From NCBI GenBank assembly GCA_963735045.1, contig CAVTIZ010000003.1, forward strand, positions 930,001 through 994,000: a stretch of DNA of 64,000 nucleotides, read 5' to 3'. Below the pieces are notes generated by a model. That model made no database searches. It saw only the letters and a list, made by a program, of their open reading frames with translations, and was not told the origin of the DNA. Each line of letters starts with the position of its first letter. The first letter of the stretch is position 1. Shown piece by piece: positions 44,101 through 53,222 of this stretch. The position numbers were made by a program, and so were the translations under genes. This DNA comes from Salsipaludibacter sp963735045. GTDB taxonomy: Bacteria; Actinomycetota; Nitriliruptoria; Nitriliruptorales; Nitriliruptoraceae.

Positions 44101-44482
44101 AGGCCGGTCGGGCGCCCTGCACCAACAGGCGCTGGGTGGTGGTGTCGTCGTGCCGCTCCACGGCCGCCTCGACCACGCGAAAGCCGAAGGCCCCGACCAC
44201 GGGCAGCAGGTCCGACAGGTCCAGGTCGGACCCGGCCCGGGACACCGACACCTCCCAGCCGTCGGGGCGAGCCCGGACGACGGCGGTGTCGTGTCGTCCG
44301 GGGACGTCGTGCGGGCCGGTGCGGGACGGTGGGGGCGGGCGATCACCCGGTCGAGACGAGGACCCAGACGGCTGGCCACGGGTCACGGCGTCGGGCGGGG
44401 CGGACGAGGAGGCGGTCAACCGCGTGCCTTGCGTCGAGGTCGGCTCGACGATCGCCACGGCCAGGGCGCCCCACGCCGGCAC
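41114..44482 (-). CDS. NAD-specific glutamate dehydrogenase, large type, short form
   Basis: 1122 residues. The catalytic part carries GGLRASDRVDVRNEVLDLM, MIVPTGAKGGFVL (catalytic Lys), SSGWDHKALGITAKGAW and the NAD-loop region GIGDMSGDVFGNG, as in the bacterial 180-kDa class. It interconverts glutamate and 2-oxoglutarate with NAD. Those enzymes are about 1600 residues, with ACT-like domains before the catalytic core; here the catalytic core begins near residue 310, so most of that region is missing. The C-terminal helical domain is intact. A TACGGT -10 (44582-44587, minus) lies about 100 bases upstream. It interrupts the usual holA-rpsT order. The first 60 residues are low-complexity and the start is uncertain. 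Confidence 0.88.
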   Translation of the reverse strand: MPAWGALAVAIVEPTSTQGTRLTASSSAPPDAVTRGQPSGSSSRPGDRPPPPSRTGPHDVPGRHDTAVVRARPDGWEVSVSRAGSDLDLSDLLPVVGAFGFRVVEAAVERHDDTTTQRLLVQGARPASDDTTERLTDALVAALAGDTTADPLLELVTTTPLDWHRVDWLRAIRHQLRLLGSTWSTAVIDRTLTHNPDAAWALATLFAARLDPAAAAGAEAGAFHALAAIRGAITDLTEDRVVGDLARIVCATLRTNAFAPARDVELDDGRRVSFLACKVDSSRLPGVPEPVPFAEILVTSPLASGVHLRAGRVARGGLRASDRVDVRNEVLDLMAAQVVKNSMIVPTGAKGGFVLHDPPRDPAQRAGAVRDAYSVFVTGLLSVTDDVVDGTVVGPTGVRRRDGDDPYLVVAADKGTARLSDTANAIADRRGFWLGDAFASGGSSGWDHKALGITAKGAWTAIARHFRELGIDVQADPVSVVGIGDMSGDVFGNGLLTSRTLRLQAAFDHRDVFLDPDPDPDASYEERRRLFDLPGSSWQDYDRDVLSRGGLVASRSAKSIELSAPVRDLLATDATSMAPDELVRAILCMKVDLLYAAGIGTVIAASDEDFAGDRGNDDIRVSAARVDARVIGEGANLAITPRGRIEYARRGGRIDQDAIHNAAGVAISDREVNAKILFAPAVDAGKLDRGQRDEVLRSAADEVVVDVCRDVDAQVWMLSRAHATSADDLTAHARHLDRLEGDGVVDRAVDLLPTPDELEARSAAGAGLTRPELATVMAATKRSLADAVLASAVVRAEASRPALLEAFATPIRTHPAVDVGDHRLAAEITALRIASGLVDRVGITHLDEVAADLDRPVADVVAGHWAAQQVLDGDHWWTQLQDLATIVPPETLAAATERLVTLQQDVALALLRGGEVDAARLDDAIARHRPLARAVRRHAAGLGQGPVARDRIALLDDLVGDDLAVDVAADDLLARVPDVAHVLAATTPDRDPPDAGTEEDDVDADVVVALEALSIADERLLVADLTDAVRRTLSDARGGRAEWIRRHGEHLERDLAEVRRRAAAAVVRTGGSGVLVQVVSRESRARVGAALRAVRDDATVAASALAAAVADLRTATDDLPRA

Positions 44483-44787
44483 GACCCCCGGACGTGCGAT
44501 CCCCGCGCGGGGGACGGGACGTCGGGGCCGTGGCGATCGGGCCGCGGGCAGGTCGTGACGGCGCCGTTGCCGTCGACGACCACCGTAGTCGCGGAGGAGT
44601 CACGTTCCCCGGACCCGCGACCTGCGTTCGGCCCCCTCCGCCGGCAATCCGGTCGGTTGTCGGATGCACCCGTGCTGGCGCGGCCGAGCTCCCCAACCGA
44701 CTGGGGGTGGTGGGGGGTGGGGGGGTGGGGGGGATGACGGACGGGCGCCCCGATGGGGCGCCCGTGACGTGTGGTGGTGCGGGTTGG
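44483..44787. other. Intergenic region with G-run and rpsT terminator
   Basis: No gene is seen. It holds the putative -10 of the glutamate dehydrogenase gene (44582-44587), a run of four G-tracts of 5-7 guanines (about 44703-44733) that could form a G-quadruplex on the plus strand, and a perfect hairpin after rpsT. Confidence 0.6.
44741..44765 (-). terminator. Hairpin terminator of rpsT
   Basis: A perfect 11-bp stem, ACGGGCGCCCC/GGGGCGCCCGT, with loop GAT, starting 22 bases after the rpsT stop. A C/G-rich tract follows instead of a U-tract. Confidence 0.65.
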
Positions 44788-45054
44788 TCAGTCCTGCAGG
44801 GCGGCCAGCTTGGTGGCCATGCGGGACTTCTTGTTGGCGGCGTTGTTGGCGTGGATGATGCCCTTGGAGGCCGCCTTGTCCAGGGCACGGGTGGCCGTCT
44901 GGAAGGCGGCGGTGGCGTCGTCGACGTCGCCGGACTCGTGCGCGGCCTGGAACCGCTTGAGGTCGGTCTTGAGACGGGTGCGCACGCCCTTGTTGCGCTC
45001 GTGGCGCGTGACGGTCTGGCGGTTGCGCTTGATCTGGCTCTTGATGTTCGCCAC
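44788..45054 (-). CDS. rpsT: 30S ribosomal protein S20
   Basis: 88 residues, the usual size. ANIKSQIKRNRQTVTRHERNK at the N-terminus and GIIHANNAANKKSRMATKL at the C-terminus are family signatures. It binds 16S rRNA early in 30S assembly. The GTG at 45054 has GAGG 6 bases upstream. A TATCCT -10 box on the minus strand (45304-45309) implies a leader of about 240 nt, unusually long for such a small gene, with a 10-bp hairpin at its 5' end. It diverges from lepA. Confidence 0.97.
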   Translation of the reverse strand: MANIKSQIKRNRQTVTRHERNKGVRTRLKTDLKRFQAAHESGDVDDATAAFQTATRALDKAASKGIIHANNAANKKSRMATKLAALQD

Positions 45055-45444
45055 GGTGGCCTCGTCGCTGTGGTGGGGAAGTGGATGTCTGGTGGTGCTG
45101 GGGTGGGCCCGGCGGGGTGCGGCGCGCACGCGGACGATGACCGGTGCAGCGTGGTGGGCTCGGCGGGCCCGGGCCGAGTGACACCTCGGATCCGCGGGAC
45201 CCGGTGACGTCGTCCCCATCGCCGGGGTCGAGGTGCGGGGTCGCGGTGCGTGATCGAGGTGCGGGTGACGCGTCGACGCCGCCCGTGGGCGGCGTCGCAG
45301 GCAAGGATAGCGGGCTGCTGGTCCCCACGACAAGTGCGCCGGCCGTCCGGCTGCGGGACTCGCCGCGACCGGGACGTCCGGCGGGGGGTTCGGGGGGCGG
45401 GGCTACGATGACCGGTCCTCCCCACTCGAAGGCCCAGCCTCCTC
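45055..45444. promoter_or_regulatory. Divergent rpsT/lepA promoter region
   Basis: TATCCT (45304-45309, minus) serves rpsT and TACGAT (45404-45409, plus) serves lepA. The rpsT leader starts with a perfect 10-bp stem, GACGCCGCCC/GGGCGGCGTC (45275-45296), and contains two copies of TCGAGGTGCGGG. S20 is known to be autoregulated in E. coli, so this leader is a candidate control element; no known motif was recognised. Confidence 0.5.
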
Positions 45445-47475
<2,031 letters not shown>

Positions 47476-47543
47476 CGCCCCTGACGCCCGGACCGGAAGG
47501 GTGCACCGGGTGACGGGGGCGTGCACGAGCGCAGGGGGAGCGG

Positions 47544-48740
47544 ATGGCACGCACCGCACGCGACAACCCGTTCACGCCGGGGTTCGGGAACCTGCCCCGG
47601 GTCTTCGCCGGTCGCCGGGCGGAGTTCGCCGACCTCGAGTTGATGGTCGAACGTCTCCGGGTCGGGACCTACGAGCAGGCGCGCATGGTCACCGCGGACC
47701 GTGGGTTCGGCAAGACCAGCCTGCTGCGGGAGTTCGAGCAGGAACAACACGAGCTGGGACGCTGGGTCATCCGCGCCGCGGCCACCCGTGGCGACGCGGT
47801 CATCGGTCGCCTCTGCCGCCAGCTCGCGGACCTGGTCGCCGACCACGACCTGGCGGCGGCCATGTCCCACGGCCTGCGGGACGCCCTGTCGCGCCTGTCG
47901 GGCATCCAGGTCGGCCCGGGTGGCGTCCAGGTGGACCTCGAACGCGTCGTCGAGGTCGATCGCGGTGGCGAACTGGCACGGCTGCTGGAGGGTGGGGCCC
48001 GCCTTGCCCGTGCCCACGACAACGTCCTGCTGGTGCTGGTCGACGAAGCCCAGAACATCGGCGTGGAGGCGCTGGGCGAACTGTTCTACGCGGTCCAGGA
48101 GGTCCAGGGCATGGTCGTCGAGTCGCGCGACGACACCTCGGGCGCACTGCGCCGCGACAGCCTCCCGCTTGGGGTCGTGGTGGCCGGGCTGCCCGGACTC
48201 GTCGACCGCCTGCGTCGGGCCGGGTCGACCTTCGGCGAGCGCTCCCGCCCCGTGCGCCTCGGTGCCCTGTCGCCGGGCGACCTGCGCATCGGGCTGCGCG
48301 CGCTGGTGCGTGACGGGGGCGCCGACATCGACGCCGACGCGCTGGAACGACTGGCCCGGGCATCGGGTGGCTACCCCTACTTCCTCCACGTCTACGGCCA
48401 GCAGGTCTACAACGCCGGGACCGGCGACGTCATCACCCGGGCCGAGGTGGACGCCGGGATCGCCGCGGCCCAGCCGCTCGTCGACGACTTCTACGACCAG
48501 CGCCTGCGCGAACTGGGCGACCGCCAGCGCGAGTACCTCGAGGCGGCCGCCGCCCTGCCGCCATCGGCCCGCACCACGCCCGGCATCGCGGCCGCCCTGG
48601 GCACGACCTCGTCGGCGCTGGGGTCGACCCAGCAGGCCCTGGTCGACCGGCACGGGCTGCTGCGCACCACCGGGGACGGACGCCTGGCGTTCGCACTGCC
48701 CGGGCTGGATCGCCACCTCGCCGGCGGCCGCCTCGGCTGA
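47544..48740 (+). CDS. Orphan AAA/STAND-like ATPase
   Basis: 398 residues. An N-terminal NPFTPGFGNLPRVFAGRRAEF motif precedes a P-loop (ADRGFGKTSLLREF), a Walker B acid pair (LLVLVDEAQ), and an arginine-finger-type region near GERSRPVRLGALS. The C-terminal 130 residues look like a winged helix (GIAAALGTTSSALGSTQQALVDRHGLL). The NPFxPxFG...AGR pattern marks a family of archaeal/bacterial AAA ATPases, often annotated only as ATP-binding protein, some in mobile or defence loci. No effector is coded beside it. GGGGAG before the ATG. Its role is unknown. Confidence 0.8.
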   Translation: MARTARDNPFTPGFGNLPRVFAGRRAEFADLELMVERLRVGTYEQARMVTADRGFGKTSLLREFEQEQHELGRWVIRAAATRGDAVIGRLCRQLADLVADHDLAAAMSHGLRDALSRLSGIQVGPGGVQVDLERVVEVDRGGELARLLEGGARLARAHDNVLLVLVDEAQNIGVEALGELFYAVQEVQGMVVESRDDTSGALRRDSLPLGVVVAGLPGLVDRLRRAGSTFGERSRPVRLGALSPGDLRIGLRALVRDGGADIDADALERLARASGGYPYFLHVYGQQVYNAGTGDVITRAEVDAGIAAAQPLVDDFYDQRLRELGDRQREYLEAAAALPPSARTTPGIAAALGTTSSALGSTQQALVDRHGLLRTTGDGRLAFALPGLDRHLAGGRLG

Positions 48741-48795
48741 CCACGTCGTGCGTGCGATCGCGGTGTCCCGTGGGGCGACAGGTGGCAGACTCGGG

Positions 48796-48844
48796 CCCCG
48801 ACCCCCCAGACCCCCGACGCCCGACCCCCCGACCCCCCGACCCC
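48796..48844. repeat. C-tract array (G-quadruplex-capable on minus strand)
   Basis: Seven C-runs of 3-6 bases separated by GA or similar, ending at the ribosome site of the crotonase gene. On the minus strand this gives at least four G-tracts of 4 or more with short loops. Confidence 0.6.
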
Positions 48845-48855
48845 AAGGAGCCACC

Positions 48856-49641
48856 GTGCCCGCAGCCGTCGTCACGACCGAGGTGGACCGCCACGTCCTG
48901 CACGTGGGCGTCGACCGCCCCGCCAAGCGCAACGCCTGGAACCTCGAGGTCATCGAAGGGGTGTCGGACGCCTACCGCCGGCTCGCGATCGACGACGACC
49001 TCCGGGTCGGGGTCCTGTTCGGCCATGGCGACCACTTCTCGGCCGGCCTGGACCTCGCCGAGGTCGGTCCCCGGGTCGCAGCCGACGGACCTGGCCGCCT
49101 CGGTGGATCCGGCGTGGACCCGTACGGGTTGTGGTCCGAGCCGGTCGGCAAGCCGGTCGTGCTCGCGGTCCAGGGCCTGGCCTACACGCTGTCGATCGAG
49201 CTCGCGCTGGCCAGCGACATCGTCGTGGCGGCCGACGACGTCCGGTTCCGGCAACTGGAGGTCGGGCGAGGGATCCTCCCCTTCGGCGGGGCGACGATCC
49301 GCGCCCCCCGACAACTGGGCTGGGGCAACGCGATGCGCTGGCTGCTGACGGCCGAGGAGTTCGGGGCCGAGGAGGCCCACCGGATCGGACTGGTCCAGGA
49401 GGTCGTCGCGCCGGGCGCCCAGCACGAGCGGGCGGCGGACCTGGCCCACCTGGTCGCACGGCAGGCACCGCTGGGCGTGCGCGGCACGCTGGCCAACGCG
49501 CGGGTCGCCACCCGCCAGGGCGAGGAGGCCGCCCGCGACCACCTCCGTGGCCTGTTGGCCGAGGTGATGGCCTCCGAGGACGCCGCCGAGGGCCTGGCCT
49601 CGTTCCGGGAACGTCGCGACGCCGAGTTCACGGGTCGGTGA
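48856..49641 (+). CDS. Enoyl-CoA hydratase/isomerase (crotonase) family protein
   Basis: 261 residues. The oxyanion-hole segments FSAGLDLAEV and VQGLAYTLSIELALASDIVVAADD are present, and both glutamates expected of hydratases occur (in IELALAS and RQLEVGRG), so hydratase activity is possible. The usual GGG before ELALA is replaced by TLS. AAGGAG 6 bases before the GTG. It could take the product of the acyl-CoA oxidase at 33478, but the two are far apart and no operon links them. Confidence 0.87.
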   Translation: MPAAVVTTEVDRHVLHVGVDRPAKRNAWNLEVIEGVSDAYRRLAIDDDLRVGVLFGHGDHFSAGLDLAEVGPRVAADGPGRLGGSGVDPYGLWSEPVGKPVVLAVQGLAYTLSIELALASDIVVAADDVRFRQLEVGRGILPFGGATIRAPRQLGWGNAMRWLLTAEEFGAEEAHRIGLVQEVVAPGAQHERAADLAHLVARQAPLGVRGTLANARVATRQGEEAARDHLRGLLAEVMASEDAAEGLASFRERRDAEFTGR

Positions 49642-49691
49642 CGGCCCCGGGTGGTCCGGCGCGGCCCCGGCCCGACCGCCCGGGCCCCGGC

Positions 49692-49697
49692 TACCGT
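49692..49697 (+). promoter_or_regulatory. -10 box (TACCGT) of the small membrane protein gene
   Basis: TACCGT lies 42 bases before the ATG at 49740, in the short gap after the crotonase gene. Confidence 0.4.
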
Positions 49698-49739
49698 GGG
49701 CCCCGCCCGACCCCTCCCCGTCCCCGCCGGAGCGACCCG

Positions 49740-49928
49740 ATGCTGCGAGACACCGGACTGCATGCCGCCCTGGTCCTCGGGCTGGCCCTGCTGGTCGGCG
49801 AGATCACCGGGTTCATCGCGATCGGTGGGGCCATCGGGCTGCTGGGTGCCGCCGTGGTGACCCATCGGTGGCCGCCGCGCGACCGCCCCGTGCCCGGCGA
49901 GGTCCACGACGACGGCGACCCGTCGTGA
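49740..49928 (+). CDS. Small two-helix membrane protein
   Basis: 62 residues. A hydrophobic stretch (about 8-42, ALVLGLALLVGEITGF and AIGGAIGLLGAAVV) is long enough for two short membrane helices with a Gly-rich turn, followed by a charged Arg/Pro/Asp tail. There is a promoter-like TACCGT upstream but only a weak ribosome site (GGAG about 9 bases before). Codon use matches the neighbours, which supports a real gene. No family was recognised. Confidence 0.6.
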   Translation: MLRDTGLHAALVLGLALLVGEITGFIAIGGAIGLLGAAVVTHRWPPRDRPVPGEVHDDGDPS

Positions 49929-50003
49929 CGACTCCGGCCCAGTGGGTCGACGTCGCCGGCCCGGCATGCGCAGCCGACGCCACCCCGACTGGCCGGGCCT
50001 GAC

Positions 50004-51224
50004 GTGGGCGTGGCGGACGCGGCCGGCACGGCCACCGACCAGCGCCGCTGGCTGGAGGACCCGGTCGAGTCCGGGCAGGCCGCGGGGTTCGGCATCTACC
50101 TCCACGTGCCGTTCTGCAGTCATCGGTGCGGCTACTGCGACTTCGCGACGCATGTCGCCGATCCGGCCGTCGCCGAGGAGGTGATGGACCGCTACACCCG
50201 GGCGCTGGTCGGGCGGATCACCCGCGTGCTGGGGGAGGGCCCGGACGGTGACGGCGGACGTGGGTGGCCTGTCGTGACCTCGGTGTTCGTCGGCGGCGGC
50301 ACCCCCACCCTGCTGGCCCCGGACCAGTTGGGGGCGATCCTGGGTGCGGTTCGTCGGCACGGGGACCTGGCCGACGACGTCGAGGTGACCGTCGAGGCCA
50401 ACCCCGAGACCGTGACGCCCGCCATGTTCGACGCCCTGGCCGCCGCCGGGACCACGCGCGTGTCCATGGGTGCCCAGTCCTTCGCCCCGCACGTGCTGAC
50501 GACGCTGGAACGCCAACACGACGCACGACGACCGGTCGCTGCCGTCGCCGAGGCCCGGGCCGCCGGGATCGCCCAGGTCAGCCTCGACCTCATCTACGCG
50601 ACCCCGGGGGAGTCCGACGACGACTGGGACGCGTCGCTGGCGGCCACCCTGGCCGCCGGGGTCGACCACGTGTCGGCCTACGCCCTGTCCATCCACGCCA
50701 ACACCCCGTTCGGCCGGGCGCGGGCGACCGGGGTCCTGCCGGACGTCGACGACGACGTCGCCGCCGACCGCTTCGACCGCGCCGACGAGGTCCTGGCCGC
50801 GGCCGGGTTCGACCACTACGAGGTCAGCAACTGGGCCGCGACATCGTCCCGGCGGTCGCGCCACAACGTGCTGTACTGGCGCCACGGTGACTACCTCGCC
50901 CTGGGCGTCGGTGCCCACGGCCACCTCGACGGCCACCGCTGGTGGAACACCCGGTCCACGGACGCCTGGCTGCGGGCGGTCGAGGGCGGTGGGGACCCGG
51001 TGGCCGCACGCGAGGACCTCGACGTCGACGAGCGCCGGCTCGAACGACTGTTGCTGGGACTGCGCCTGCGGGACGGCCTGCACCCCCAGGACGTGCCGCC
51101 CCTGGACCCGCTCGCGCTGGAGGACGCCATGGCGCAGGGCCTGGTCGAGACGGCGTGCGGCCGGATCCGGGCCACCGATCGTGGCTGGTACCTGCTGGAC
51201 GAGGCCGTCCGTCGCCTGGCCTGA
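50004..51224 (+). CDS. hemW: Radical SAM heme chaperone HemW
   Basis: 406 residues. The radical SAM cluster motif CSHRCGYC places C38, C42 and C45; VGGGTPTLL and the S/D-rich SLDLIYATPGE are typical of the HemN/HemW family. The Cys pattern CxxxCxxC without the extra N-terminal HemN features, and the position after lepA and before hrcA-dnaJ, favour HemW, a heme-binding chaperone, over true coproporphyrinogen dehydrogenase. GTG start. Confidence 0.93.
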   Translation: MGVADAAGTATDQRRWLEDPVESGQAAGFGIYLHVPFCSHRCGYCDFATHVADPAVAEEVMDRYTRALVGRITRVLGEGPDGDGGRGWPVVTSVFVGGGTPTLLAPDQLGAILGAVRRHGDLADDVEVTVEANPETVTPAMFDALAAAGTTRVSMGAQSFAPHVLTTLERQHDARRPVAAVAEARAAGIAQVSLDLIYATPGESDDDWDASLAATLAAGVDHVSAYALSIHANTPFGRARATGVLPDVDDDVAADRFDRADEVLAAAGFDHYEVSNWAATSSRRSRHNVLYWRHGDYLALGVGAHGHLDGHRWWNTRSTDAWLRAVEGGGDPVAAREDLDVDERRLERLLLGLRLRDGLHPQDVPPLDPLALEDAMAQGLVETACGRIRATDRGWYLLDEAVRRLA

Positions 51225-51279
51225 CCACGCCACGGCCGCGTCCGAGCGGACCGGAGCCCGGCGGGTGACGCCGGGGTTC

Positions 51280-51285
51280 TACGCT
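51280..51285 (+). promoter_or_regulatory. -10 box (TACGCT) of the DUF1269 gene
   Basis: TACGCT lies 32 bases before the GTG at 51317, with GGGGAGG in between as ribosome site. Confidence 0.45.
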
Positions 51286-51316
51286 CGTGGCATCGAGGAG
51301 CCGGGGAGGCCACACC

Positions 51317-52087
51317 GTGACCAGCACGACGCCACCACCGCCCGTGGGACCGCCGGACCCGCCATCTCCCGAGCCGTCGTCGGGCACCGACGCCGCCGCC
51401 TGGCCCCAGACGCCGACCGACGACCCGCTCGACCCCGAACCGGCGAGGCCGGGTGGCACCGGCGACGCCGGCGAGGCGGCTGCCGACGAGCCGTCCGGCC
51501 ACCCCGAGGCCGCACGCCCCGAGGCCCCGCCCGCCGCCGAGCCGTCGGTCGTGGCGCCGGTCACCACCGACGCCGAGGGCATCACGGCGGACCTGTGGGC
51601 CTTCCGCTTCGACGACCCGGTCATGGCCCAGGAGGCCCTGCTGGCCGCGATGCGGTTGCAACGACGCAAGCGGCTGGAACTCGACGACGCCGCGATCGTG
51701 GTCCGCGACGAGCGCGGCCGCACCCGGATCGTGCAGACCCGGGACCTGTCCACCGCACAGGGGGCCATGTCCGGGTCGTGGCTGGGGCTGTTGGCCGGAC
51801 TGTTCGTCCCCGGCGGTGCGCTGGTGGGCATGGCCCTGGGTGCGGCGGCCGGTGGCCTGTTCGCCAAGCTGCGCGACAAGGGCATCAACGACGACGAGAT
51901 GAAGCAGTGGGGTGAGCAGCTGTCCGACGGCCAGGCCGCGCTGTTCCTGCTCGTGGAGGACTGCCACCGCATGCGGGCGCTGCACGAGGTGGCGCGCTTC
52001 CCGGCCACCGTCCTGACCTCCACGGGCCCGGTCGAGGTGGTCGAGGCCGTGCGTGATCGCCTCGCCGTCGACCCGTGGGGCCCCTGA
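51317..52087 (+). CDS. DUF1269 family membrane protein
   Basis: 256 residues. A disordered Pro/Glu/Ala-rich N-terminus (about 1-90) precedes a DUF1269-like domain: AFRFDDPVMAQEALLAAMRL, then a glycine-rich hydrophobic stretch (WLGLLAGLFVPGGALVGMALGAAAGGLF, about 150-180) as in GlsB/DUF1269 proteins, and a C-terminal alpha/beta part with SDGQAALFLLVED. Function unknown; the family is often stress-induced. GGAGG lies 7 bases before the GTG, and TACGCT upstream fits a -10. A strong bidirectional terminator follows. Confidence 0.82.
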   Translation: MTSTTPPPPVGPPDPPSPEPSSGTDAAAWPQTPTDDPLDPEPARPGGTGDAGEAAADEPSGHPEAARPEAPPAAEPSVVAPVTTDAEGITADLWAFRFDDPVMAQEALLAAMRLQRRKRLELDDAAIVVRDERGRTRIVQTRDLSTAQGAMSGSWLGLLAGLFVPGGALVGMALGAAAGGLFAKLRDKGINDDEMKQWGEQLSDGQAALFLLVEDCHRMRALHEVARFPATVLTSTGPVEVVEAVRDRLAVDPWGP

Positions 52088-52126
52088 GCCACCTGCTCGG
52101 GCCGCGCCCGGCCGGAGCCACGCACG

Positions 52127-52159
52127 ACGAGACCCTGCGGCCGGACCGCAGGGTCTCGT
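52127..52159. terminator. Strong bidirectional terminator
   Basis: A perfect 14-bp stem, ACGAGACCCTGCGG/CCGCAGGGTCTCGT, with loop CCGGA, between the convergent DUF1269 gene and the DUF3618 gene. It is the longest perfect hairpin seen in the window. Confidence 0.8.
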
Positions 52160-52215
52160 GGGTGCAGGGGGGTGAATGGGAGGGATCGGGGGAACCCGTG
52201 CGGGCCCCGGGTGGC

Positions 52216-52653
52216 TCAGCGGCGTCCGGCGAACCAGGCGGCCGCGGCGCCGGCGGCAATGGCCAGGACCAGCACCAGCGAGACCTTCCCGGCACCACCC
52301 CCGGAGGAGTCCTGGTCGGGTGGCGGGGGTGGGGACAGCGGTCCCCCCTGGGCCACGACCCCGACCGAGCCGAACGCACGGGCCAGTTCCTCGGCCTGCA
52401 CGCGGGCCGCGTGGCGCTCGGCGTCGGAGGCCTTCTTGCCCGAACTGCGCTTCTTCGCGGAACGGGCGACCAGGCCGGCCAGCGCCACGGCGCCGGCACC
52501 ACCCAGGGCCTTGGGGCCGACGTTGGACGCCGCGTCACTGGCGGCACCGGCCAGGCCGTCGGGGATGGAGTCGGTCAGGGCGCTGATGTCGCGCTGGATC
52601 CTGGCCTTGGTGGCCTCGATGTCCTTCAGGGCTTGATCTGTTGCTTGGCCCAT
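52216..52653 (-). CDS. DUF3618-like membrane protein
   Basis: 145 residues. The N-terminal helix DIEATKARIQRDISALTDSIPDGL is typical of DUF3618 proteins, followed by a Lys-rich segment, a Pro/Gly-rich linker and a C-terminal membrane helix (LVLVLAIAAGAAAAWFAG). Function unknown; in many actinobacteria such genes sit beside a phage-holin superfamily 6 protein, exactly as here, in a cell-envelope stress context. AAGGAGG lies just before the ATG. The start overlaps the upstream gene by 28 bases. Confidence 0.82.
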   Translation of the reverse strand: MGQATDQALKDIEATKARIQRDISALTDSIPDGLAGAASDAASNVGPKALGGAGAVALAGLVARSAKKRSSGKKASDAERHAARVQAEELARAFGSVGVVAQGGPLSPPPPPDQDSSGGGAGKVSLVLVLAIAAGAAAAWFAGRR

Positions 52654-53045
52654 GCCACGTCCTCCTTGATCTTGTCGGTCGCCACGCTGGGGGCTTCGGA
52701 CCCCTTGGTGGCCTGGGAACGGGCGATGAGCCCGGCGACTGCCGTCAGGACGAGGAACACGCCACCGACGATCAGCCAGGCGGCCCAGTCGGGCACCACC
52801 CGCTTCAGGCCCATGGCGCCGGCCACGCCGAAGAAGCCGACCATGTACAGCGCCAGCACGGCTGCCGCCCCGCCGGCCGCGGCGGCCTTGCCGAAGTAGG
52901 CGGCCGCCTCCGACAGCTGGGTCTTGAGGAGGGCGATCTCCTGGCTGACGAGGTCCTTGAAATGGCCGACGATGTTCGTGATGGCGTCGGTGGGCGAGCT
53001 GGGCCCGCTCCCACCCCCGCGACGGGGAGATCCTGATGACGACAT
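52626..53045 (-). CDS. Phage-holin superfamily 6 (DUF1469-like) membrane protein
   Basis: 139 residues. An amphipathic helix (DAITNIVGHFKDLVSQEIALLKTQL) precedes two membrane helices (AGGAAAVLALYMVGFFGVAGAM and WAAWLIVGGVFLVLTAVAGLIA). Despite the holin name, chromosomal members of this family are not lytic and accompany DUF3618 proteins. AAGGAG lies 7 bases before the ATG at 53045; a TAGTGT -10 box is at 53069-53074 (minus). First gene of a two-gene unit. Confidence 0.82.
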   Translation of the reverse strand: MSSSGSPRRGGGSGPSSPTDAITNIVGHFKDLVSQEIALLKTQLSEAAAYFGKAAAAGGAAAVLALYMVGFFGVAGAMGLKRVVPDWAAWLIVGGVFLVLTAVAGLIARSQATKGSEAPSVATDKIKEDVAWAKQQIKP

Positions 53046-53068
53046 GCGTGGCTCCTTCCTTCGCTCGG

Positions 53069-53074
53069 ACACTA
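53069..53074 (-). promoter_or_regulatory. -10 box (TAGTGT) of the DUF1469/DUF3618 unit
   Basis: TAGTGT on the minus strand, 24 bases before the ATG at 53045, followed by a strong AAGGAAGGAG ribosome site. Confidence 0.5.
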
Positions 53075-53211
53075 GGGGATGGCCTCCGGCGATGCGAAAG
53101 CCGACCGGCCAGTGCGAGGTCCGCGCCGAGCCGTTCCCGCCCGCGTCCCACGGCATCGACACGGCGTCACCGGGCAGGCACGGCACGGGCGTGGTCGTGG
53201 GCCACCCTCGT

Positions 53212-53217
53212 TAGGAT
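53212..53217 (+). promoter_or_regulatory. -10 box (TAGGAT) of leaderless hrcA
   Basis: TAGGAT ends 5 bases before the GTG at 53223. No CIRCE inverted repeat is present around it. Confidence 0.55.
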
Positions 53218-53222
53218 GGGTG

